Source of the DNA: Methylophaga sp.
GTDB taxonomy: Bacteria > Pseudomonadota > Gammaproteobacteria > Nitrosococcales > Methylophagaceae
Assembly (NCBI RefSeq): GCF_030651745.1
Contig: NZ_JAUSCC010000024.1
Span: forward strand, 1 to 53,473
Direction: 5' to 3'
DNA: 53,473 nt
Below the pieces are notes generated by a model that made no database searches, had not been told where the DNA came from, and saw only the letters and a program-made list of their open reading frames with translations. A program made the translations under genes and the position numbers. Each line of letters opens with the position of its first letter. Within the stretch, counting starts at the first letter, position 1. Shown here one piece after another: positions 47,553-53,473 of this stretch.

Positions 47553-49709
47553 TTAACGTGAACCTGTTGCTTGTTCAGAAGTGATTTCAAAAAAATCATA
47601 ATATTCAATAGCTTCCATAATCCCTGCGGCAAAGGGTTTATGGGCAAAATAAATATGTGAGAAATCTTCCAGCTGTGACAGTTCCTCGTGGTGTCTGTTT
47701 GCCACCACCACTGCCAATGTATTACCGCGCATCATATCTTCATCTGCACCGCTGCCACCGGCAACACAAATACGTTCTAACGGCATCTGCCAGCGATTAG
47801 CGACAAATCTTAATGCCATACCTTTTGACGCTCTGAGCGGCAGAATATCCAGATACTGACCAAATGCCAGCTGCACATGAACCGATAATTCCTCGCGATG
47901 TAATAACGATTTAATGTCTTCGATATCAACCTGATCCCGATCAATGTAATAGCTGAGCTTGAACTGACTCTGTTCCGACTTTGGCTGTCGCTCCAGTCCC
48001 GGAATCTCATCCAGCAGTTTACTGACCCGGTGAGGTAACCATAAATGATCAATATGTTTCGTCCAGGCGGTATCCGGTGTCAGTTTGGGGGCGTAATAAA
48101 TTTCGCTGCCACTACTGGTTATCAGAATATCCGGTTCAGGAATACGATGTTTTTTCATCAGTTTCAGAGCCTGATCCAGGCGTCGCCCGGTAGCAATCAC
48201 AAACTTGGTACTTTTACGATGTTCACGAAGCAAATTTACCAAAGCTTGTAAGGATTCATCATCCCCGACCAGATTCAAATCCAGATCGGTGACCAGTGCC
48301 CTCTCATCGCGTCCGGATTCACGACGCTCAACCGGAAGGCGTAACAGTTTTTCAGTTCGTGCGGCTATCGGTTCAATGATTTCCAGATAACGCTTTGCAT
48401 GGGCATGCCAGGAATAATGTTGTGTCACGCCCTTTAATCCATTTTGCTGACACTGCTGCCAATAAACGTCGTCTAGAATCAACTTTTCAATCGCTGAACT
48501 GATGCTGGAAACTTCAAGAGGATCAATCAACTCACCATTTAAGCAATTGGCCATAATATCTCTGGGACCACCGTCTTCAGTGGCAACAATCGGTAAGCCG
48601 CTGGCAGCCGCCTCAATCAGCGTAAGACCGAAAGGCTCCGTCAGGGCAGGATTCACAAAGACGCCCCCGGTAGCAGCAGCAATACGGTAAATCAGGGGCA
48701 CTTCATCACGACGATGATGTTTGGGAATAGTGACTTTGCCATAAAGATCATAACGATCAATCGCGACCAGCAGTTCATGGAACACTTCCTGCGCACCACG
48801 TTCCAAATCATCAATATCATCCCTGTTACCGGCGATAATCAATACATTGGCATGTTGCTGCAATATTTCGGATTGACCATAGGCTTCAATGAGGCTGACA
48901 ATATTTTTACGTTTATCAGGGCGTGATAACGCCAGAATCATCGGTTTTTCAGGTTCATCCAGATGCTGAGTAATACGGTTGAATAATTCGTTTTGCAGCT
49001 CATCGCCTTTTGGCGGAGTAAATTGCTGCACATTGGTGCCTGGCGGCACAATACGCATTTGTGCGGGTTGATAATGGTCATATAACTCGTACTGCTCTTG
49101 AATTTCCTGATGAGTACTGGTTATCACCCGCTCTGCGGTCGCCAATGTAATTTCTTCAGCCTCAATGCGCTGATTCATCTTGTACTGCTGTTCCAGTTGC
49201 TCGATATCGACGCCACCGGCCAGCAACCTTCGTCGTTTGACACGTCCTAAGGAGTGACCGGTATGAATAAGGGGAATACCCAGTTGATTAGCTATATGTG
49301 ATGCCACCAGACCGGCATCGGCATAGTGACTGTGCAGAATATCCGGTAAAAATTCCTGTTCACGGAAAAAATCCACCAGATTATCGGCAAAGGTATCAAG
49401 GTGTTCCCAAATCTGTTCTTTTGCCAGATATTGTTCAGGACCCGCATCAATCCTGATAATTCGTAACTTATCGTTGAGTTGCTCAATCGGACGCGAATAA
49501 TCCGGGGATATTTCTTCATCCACTACCCGACGGGTAATCAGTAAGACTTCACCGACCCTTTCCTGCTCAGATAGAGCCTGAGCTAATTCAAGTACGTAAA
49601 GTGTCTGTCCACCTGTATCTGCGTCTCGCCCGAGCTCAAGATCATGTCCTCGAATCAGTCCATGAATATTTAACAAGGCAATTTTGAGTTTTTCTCTGTT
49701 ATCTGTCAT
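47553..49709 (-). CDS. sps: Sucrose-phosphate synthase with degenerate phosphatase domain
   Basis: A 718-residue GT4 enzyme that joins UDP- (or ADP-) glucose and fructose-6-phosphate to sucrose-6-phosphate. The N-terminal GRDADTGGQTLYVLELA (28-44), the GHSLGRVKR block (151-159) and the donor-site EPFGLTLIEAA (359-369; Glu359, Glu366) are intact. A HAD domain (about 465-718) follows, as in bidomain SPS. Its first motif reads D475-L-D-L-N479 instead of DxDxT, and its last motif reads GGSGADED (651-658) instead of GDSGND, so the phosphatase is probably dead. First gene of the cluster. No strong ribosome site or promoter is apparent upstream. Confidence 0.93.
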   Translation of the reverse strand: MTDNREKLKIALLNIHGLIRGHDLELGRDADTGGQTLYVLELAQALSEQERVGEVLLITRRVVDEEISPDYSRPIEQLNDKLRIIRIDAGPEQYLAKEQIWEHLDTFADNLVDFFREQEFLPDILHSHYADAGLVASHIANQLGIPLIHTGHSLGRVKRRRLLAGGVDIEQLEQQYKMNQRIEAEEITLATAERVITSTHQEIQEQYELYDHYQPAQMRIVPPGTNVQQFTPPKGDELQNELFNRITQHLDEPEKPMILALSRPDKRKNIVSLIEAYGQSEILQQHANVLIIAGNRDDIDDLERGAQEVFHELLVAIDRYDLYGKVTIPKHHRRDEVPLIYRIAAATGGVFVNPALTEPFGLTLIEAAASGLPIVATEDGGPRDIMANCLNGELIDPLEVSSISSAIEKLILDDVYWQQCQQNGLKGVTQHYSWHAHAKRYLEIIEPIAARTEKLLRLPVERRESGRDERALVTDLDLNLVGDDESLQALVNLLREHRKSTKFVIATGRRLDQALKLMKKHRIPEPDILITSSGSEIYYAPKLTPDTAWTKHIDHLWLPHRVSKLLDEIPGLERQPKSEQSQFKLSYYIDRDQVDIEDIKSLLHREELSVHVQLAFGQYLDILPLRASKGMALRFVANRWQMPLERICVAGGSGADEDMMRGNTLAVVVANRHHEELSQLEDFSHIYFAHKPFAAGIMEAIEYYDFFEITSEQATGSR

Positions 49710-49932
49710 ATCTGTTTAGTATCTTCATCACAATGAGTTTTTTCTGGGCACACTTGCGACAGGCAGATATAGAATCTCAGTCTGTTACATTGGGGTATAG
49801 CCTTTAAAACTACCCGCTAAGTACTCAGAAGACAAATTTACGACCAAAGGCGTTGAAAGTTTTCGGCAACCTTGAGCGTATCATGCAGTCAGTTAATACA
49901 GAATTAACATTGGTTTAAATAGGAAAAATTTT

Positions 49933-50748
49933 ATGGCTTTACCACGTATTTATTCCCAGATTTTGCTTTTTTCACTGCTTCCACTTAGCCATTCATCATT
50001 TGCAACTGATTTGTTACAGACTACGATTGAAAGTCCCCATCGTGCCGAAAGCAATAAACAGCGTGATGCATATCGTCATCCTGCTGAGACGTTGAATTTC
50101 TTCGGTGTGACCGAAAATATGCGAATCGTCGAAATCTGGCCCGGACGCGGCTGGTACACCGAAATCCTTGCGCCTTGGTTAAAACAAGGTGATGGCGAGT
50201 TAATTGCTGCGGGATTTGCGGCTGACACAAGCTCAGCCTACCGGCAAACCATTCGCCAGGAATATAACGCCTGGCTTGAGGCTTCTCCTGAACTTTACGA
50301 TGAAGTAGTGATTACTGAGTTTGGTCCTGAAACCAACTGGCAGTTTGCCGAACCTGCCAGCTTAGATGCCGTGCTGACTTTCAGAAATGTACATAACTGG
50401 GTACAGGGAGAATTTGCTGATCAAGCTTTTTCAGCCATATTCGACGTACTGAAATCCGGTGGTATTCTCGGTGTAACCGACCATCGGGCTAAACCAGACA
50501 CTTCAATTGCCATAATGAAAAAAAGCGGCTATCTCACCGAAGAATATGTGATTTCGCTGGCAGAAAAAGCAGGTTTTGTTTTGGAAGAAAAATCTGAAAT
50601 CAATGCCAACTCTGCTGACACAGCTGATCATCCAAATGGTGTATGGACACTACCGCCTAATCTACGAGTTGAAAATGAATCTGATAAAGCTAAATATCAG
50701 GCAATTGGTGAAAGTGACCGGATGACCTTACGTTTTCGCAAGCCTTAA
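49933..50748 (+). CDS. Exported SAM-methyltransferase-like protein
   Basis: A 271-residue protein with a signal peptide (about residues 1-24, QILLFSLLPLSHSSFA). It then shows a class I methyltransferase fold of the COG4798 type. The SAM-binding motif I is MRIVEIWPGRGWYTEIL, and the later LTFRNVHNWV and LKSGGILGVTDHR blocks are also present. AGGAAAAA lies before the ATG. Export of a methyltransferase is odd, because no SAM pool is known outside the cytoplasm, so it may have another activity. It is a single gene with its own terminator. Function unknown. Confidence 0.85.
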   Translation: MALPRIYSQILLFSLLPLSHSSFATDLLQTTIESPHRAESNKQRDAYRHPAETLNFFGVTENMRIVEIWPGRGWYTEILAPWLKQGDGELIAAGFAADTSSAYRQTIRQEYNAWLEASPELYDEVVITEFGPETNWQFAEPASLDAVLTFRNVHNWVQGEFADQAFSAIFDVLKSGGILGVTDHRAKPDTSIAIMKKSGYLTEEYVISLAEKAGFVLEEKSEINANSADTADHPNGVWTLPPNLRVENESDKAKYQAIGESDRMTLRFRKP

Positions 50749-50757
50749 TAATTGACC

Positions 50758-50794
50758 GCTCAGACCCTGTTTCTCTGGGTCTGAGCTATTCTTT
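50758..50794 (+). terminator. Terminator of the exported methyltransferase gene
   Basis: A perfect 10-bp stem (50758-50767 with 50777-50786) with a 9-base loop is followed by TATTCTTT. It lies between two converging genes, with the stop of the next gene just beyond it. Confidence 0.85.
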
Positions 50795-52715
50795 ATCGAA
50801 TCACCCTGACAGCAATTTCCAATACAACTGGCTGCTGCAAACGCCGTTCTATTTCCTGTTTAACTTTATCCATAACCTCATCATCTACCGCGGTTTTTGA
50901 CACCATGGTCAGACTGATAATCAATGGATCGCGCGGCCGGACCTGGACATCCACCAGTTTCACACCGGCAATTTCCTGACCGTCTAACTGACGTAGCACA
51001 TTGTTTTCTGCCACCATGCGATCAAAACCAATAGCCAAGGGTACCGCCAAAATAGCGACCATGACCAAGGTCAACATCAAACCACGTTTCGCCCGGTGAA
51101 ATGGGCTATACCCCAGGAACATAAAGGTGATTAACGCTGCCAAAATAATGCCAACCAGGTTGGTCAGATATAACAAAAACGCGCCAAAGAACACGGTCAA
51201 ATCAAACCAGCCGAGACCAATGCCGGCAACAGCTAATGGTGGTACCAACGCCACCGCAATTGCCACACCTGCCAGACTTTTGGCCACTTCAGCTCGGGCA
51301 TGTGCATAAGCCCCGGCAATACCCGATACCACGGCGACACCCAAATCCAATAATGTGGGGCTGATACGAGCTGCAATTTCAGTATTAATGTTATTCAGTG
51401 GAATAAACCAGGCGATTAGCATTGCACATAGCAGCGCGAGTCCTGTGCCTATGGCAATACTTTTACCACTTTCCAGCATCAATGATTCATCCTGGCGCAA
51501 GGTGCCAAGAGACATCGAAATAATCGGTCCCATAAGTGGTGCCAGAATCATTGCGCCAATCACCACCGGAATAGAGTTAGCAAAGAGTCCGAAGGCTGCC
51601 AGTAAAGTCGAAAGCACCATCAAGGTTAAATACGCAGGAGTCGCTTTGGCACTCTCTCGCATCAACATAAACAGATCTTTAAATTCTTCCGGTGCAGCAT
51701 GATGCATCCATGGCAATGGATAACTGATCAGTTCATTTCGGGCCTTGCCTAATGGCAATGCCTGAGTACGAACGATTTCTTTCTGCTCGCCGCCACTCTC
51801 TGCTAAGGCCAACAATCGTCCCGGAATCAAACGAATGGTTCGTCGCTCGACTTTAAACTCAAGCTGCTGTGCTTCAGAAACCATTTCGTCATGGCTATAT
51901 TGAATGGGTTTATTGGTTTCCAGTTTTAACCGGCTGCTTTTGAAAAAACCAACAAATGGTGGGTTATTTCGGCTCCATATATTGCGCATAAACAGCGAAG
52001 CAAACAGAAAACGTAACATTTCGAACACACTTCGTGGTGCCAACACCAGCGCATGCATCATGCCATCATTAGCATTGGAATCCGCCATAAAACGACGTGA
52101 TAACACTGAGCTTCGCCCGTGTTCAACAGCAACCACACCAAAAGCAGCTGTTTCAATGACTTTCTCTTTCTGTGTGGTAATAGTGAATGGCGTAAACCGT
52201 ACTTCTTTCAGACTACGCATCAGTCGCCAGAAACGTCGAACCCGAGCCCAGAACGGTTCAACCATCGCTTCCCCTGGCACCAACGTAAAGGTCTGCCCGA
52301 CGATGACCGAGTTAAAGACTGGCTGTTCATTACACAACATTAAATCAAGCTGTGAGGCATCGTTTTCCATAATATCGCTAAGCGCCTCGTCAAAACTGGC
52401 TGCGATACCAAAACCATAACGAGCATGCTTCATCTCAGGATGTGGCAATAAACCGATTGTCCATTCCTGTTCACGCGCTTGTAGCATTAATTCACGTAAA
52501 CTTTCGTCATTCAGATAGCTGATGACTAACTGATCATCATCAAATTGATATTGCTGCCCTAGCTGGAAATTGTTAAGTCGTATCTCCCATTGCTGCTCCG
52601 GTAGCTTCGGCAAAATAGTCTCTTGCACAACCGCGTCATCGGCGACTGAAAACAGCAAGACTACCCGACGTTTTTCCGTCATCGAATCAAGTTTGCTGAT
52701 CAGATCTTCTACCAT
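50793..52715 (-). CDS. DUF389 membrane protein fused to a degenerate lipid-kinase-like domain
   Basis: A 640-residue protein in two parts. The C-terminal part (about 345-560) is a six-helix DUF389/TIGR00341-type membrane domain (IGAMILAPLMGPIISMSLG and SGIAGAYAHARAEVAKSLAG). The N-terminal part (1-300) has the order and spacing of a diacylglycerol-kinase-type fold. The segment IGLLPHPEMKHARYGFGI lies where such kinases carry the P-x-GTGND-x-AR motif, and the NANDGMMHALVLAPRSVFEMLRFLF and RLKLETNKPIQYSHDE segments match the C-terminal sheet. The GGDGT and GTGND motifs are not present, so kinase activity is doubtful. A periplasmic tail of about 70 residues ends the protein. Function unknown. 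Confidence 0.85.
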   Translation of the reverse strand: MVEDLISKLDSMTEKRRVVLLFSVADDAVVQETILPKLPEQQWEIRLNNFQLGQQYQFDDDQLVISYLNDESLRELMLQAREQEWTIGLLPHPEMKHARYGFGIAASFDEALSDIMENDASQLDLMLCNEQPVFNSVIVGQTFTLVPGEAMVEPFWARVRRFWRLMRSLKEVRFTPFTITTQKEKVIETAAFGVVAVEHGRSSVLSRRFMADSNANDGMMHALVLAPRSVFEMLRFLFASLFMRNIWSRNNPPFVGFFKSSRLKLETNKPIQYSHDEMVSEAQQLEFKVERRTIRLIPGRLLALAESGGEQKEIVRTQALPLGKARNELISYPLPWMHHAAPEEFKDLFMLMRESAKATPAYLTLMVLSTLLAAFGLFANSIPVVIGAMILAPLMGPIISMSLGTLRQDESLMLESGKSIAIGTGLALLCAMLIAWFIPLNNINTEIAARISPTLLDLGVAVVSGIAGAYAHARAEVAKSLAGVAIAVALVPPLAVAGIGLGWFDLTVFFGAFLLYLTNLVGIILAALITFMFLGYSPFHRAKRGLMLTLVMVAILAVPLAIGFDRMVAENNVLRQLDGQEIAGVKLVDVQVRPRDPLIISLTMVSKTAVDDEVMDKVKQEIERRLQQPVVLEIAVRVIR

Positions 52716-52815
52716 CTAAAAACTCCGAAAGGGGATAAATGCGTTGTAGAGTAAGGCAACAGAACCTGCCTGAGCGACAGGTTTTGAGATTATTAAAACA
52801 TGAATATTGTTAGAT

Positions 52816-53473
52816 TTAACCTTGATATAGCAATTTATTCATTTTGCTAATGGTATCTGTACCTATCTGTTTCGGGCAAACCCGTTCACATTCCCGGTAA
52901 TTACTGCAACTGCCAAAGCCTTCAGCTTCCATACGGGCTAACATTTTGGCGGGACGTTTTGTATCCAACTGTCCCTGTGGCAGGCTGCTCAAATGACTGA
53001 CTTTGGCCGCAATAAATAAAGTAGCTGAGGCATTAGGACATACCGCTACACAGGCGCCACAACCAATGCAGGTAGCCGCATCAAACGCTTTGTCTGCGAC
53101 CGGCTTGGCTACTGGCTGAGTATTAGCTTCGGGTGCCGCGCCGGTTCGGACAGGGATGTACCCTCCCGCCTGAATGATTCGATCAAAAGCACTGCGATCC
53201 ACCATCAAATCTTTTATCACCGGAAACGCTGTAGCTCGCCAGGGTTCAATCCATAATTCATTTTGATCATGATAGTCACGCATATATTGCTGGCAAGTAG
53301 TCGTCGCCTGATGCCGGCCATGCGGTTCACCATTAATCACCAGACTGCAACTGCCACAGATCCCTTCACGACAGTCATGATCAAATACAATCGCTTCTTT
53401 TCCAAGACCGATAAGCCGTTCATTCAAGGCATCAAGCATTTCCAGAAAAGAAGATTCAGCTTCGACTTCCAGC
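52816..53473 (-). CDS. Succinate dehydrogenase/fumarate reductase iron-sulfur subunit, 5'-truncated by window
   Basis: The C-terminal part (about 218 residues) of an SdhB/FrdB-type protein. The frame is open to the window end, so the true start lies outside; the ATG at 53439 is internal. The 2Fe-2S motif CREGICGSC and its distal Cys in TTTC, the 4Fe-4S motif [12 protein letters not shown] and the 3Fe-4S block [12 protein letters not shown] are all present. The overall form, with a long insertion between the clusters (about 50 residues), looks like the Bacteroidetes/fumarate-reductase-like type rather than the standard gammaproteobacterial SdhB (moderate confidence). The flavoprotein subunit is expected upstream, beyond the window. 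Confidence 0.9.
   Translation of the reverse strand, partial: LEVEAESSFLEMLDALNERLIGLGKEAIVFDHDCREGICGSCSLVINGEPHGRHQATTTCQQYMRDYHDQNELWIEPWRATAFPVIKDLMVDRSAFDRIIQAGGYIPVRTGAAPEANTQPVAKPVADKAFDAATCIGCGACVAVCPNASATLFIAAKVSHLSSLPQGQLDTKRPAKMLARMEAEGFGSCSNYRECERVCPKQIGTDTISKMNKLLYQG

Noticed and set aside
52763..52783. Hairpin AACCTG-N9-CAGGTT after the iron-sulfur subunit gene
   Set aside because: The stem is only 6 bp and the T-tract is on the wrong strand for that gene, so the terminator is not secure.
1..53473. CRISPR array, insertion sequence, prophage or rRNA operon
   Set aside because: No regular spaced repeats, transposase, phage structural genes or rRNA sequence were seen on either strand.

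Overview
The window looks like chromosomal DNA of a free-living, probably marine or halophilic gammaproteobacterium. The pointers are Na+-type oxaloacetate decarboxylase (oadGAB), several cation/proton exchangers, gammaproteobacterial gene types (rimO, ybaL, ogt, a ybcJ-like S4 protein) and a four-gene sucrose-synthesis cluster (sps-spp-fruK-ams). That cluster, in that order, is known from salt-tolerant methylotrophs, so a Methylophaga-like organism is my best guess. This is an inference from gene content; there is no 16S here and no methanol dehydrogenase. I see no IS element, prophage, integrase or CRISPR array. Coding is dense and only one gap (2997-3411) exceeds 300 bases.

Layout. 1-3411: tRNA-Arg(ACG) with promoter and terminator, a protein with two N-terminal repeats and a nuclease-like C-terminus, a membrane diguanylate cyclase, and a gap holding a possible 37-residue ORF and a terminator. 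3412-10179: a glutathione peroxidase and a four-gene peptide ABC transporter of the Yej type, with an anchored binding protein and enlarged permeases. 10361-14724: a patatin-like protein, an Arg-rich small protein, a short RNase J-type enzyme and a YbaL-type antiporter. 14992-18270: oadGAB. 18298-21895: a small membrane protein, an S4 protein and an arsenic operon arsR-arsC-acr3-gapdh. 21897-24941: alkB-ogt, a secreted unknown and an old yellow enzyme. 25085-29935: NhaP2-type antiporter, MarC-family protein and a two-component system. 29976-34196: an NTF2-like secreted protein, a doxX-azoR-pirin operon with a divergent LysR regulator, and a flavin-binding PNPOx-like protein. 34401-40417: MEMO-like protein, LHPP-like HAD phosphatase, RimO, a second diguanylate cyclase, MscS channel and Ca2+/Na+ antiporter. 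40497-43796: two photolyase/cryptochrome genes and a DCC thiol protein. 43803-49709: the sucrose cluster. 49933-53473: an exported methyltransferase-like protein, a degenerate lipid-kinase/DUF389 fusion and the 5'-truncated iron-sulfur subunit of succinate dehydrogenase/fumarate reductase.

How it works together. Much of the window deals with salt and ion balance: sucrose as compatible solute, MscS as release valve, oadGAB as a Na+ pump, and YbaL, NhaP2 and YrbG as exchangers. A second theme is damage control: AlkB, Ogt, two photolyase-family proteins, glutathione peroxidase, azoreductase, pirin, old yellow enzyme and arsenic detoxification. The most unusual items are the duplicated-module nuclease-like protein beside the tRNA, the DUF389 protein carrying a lipid-kinase fold without its catalytic motifs, the SPS whose fused phosphatase domain has lost HAD catalytic residues while a separate phosphatase keeps them, the ars-type GAPDH without ArsJ, the modified Yej transporter, and the exported methyltransferase.
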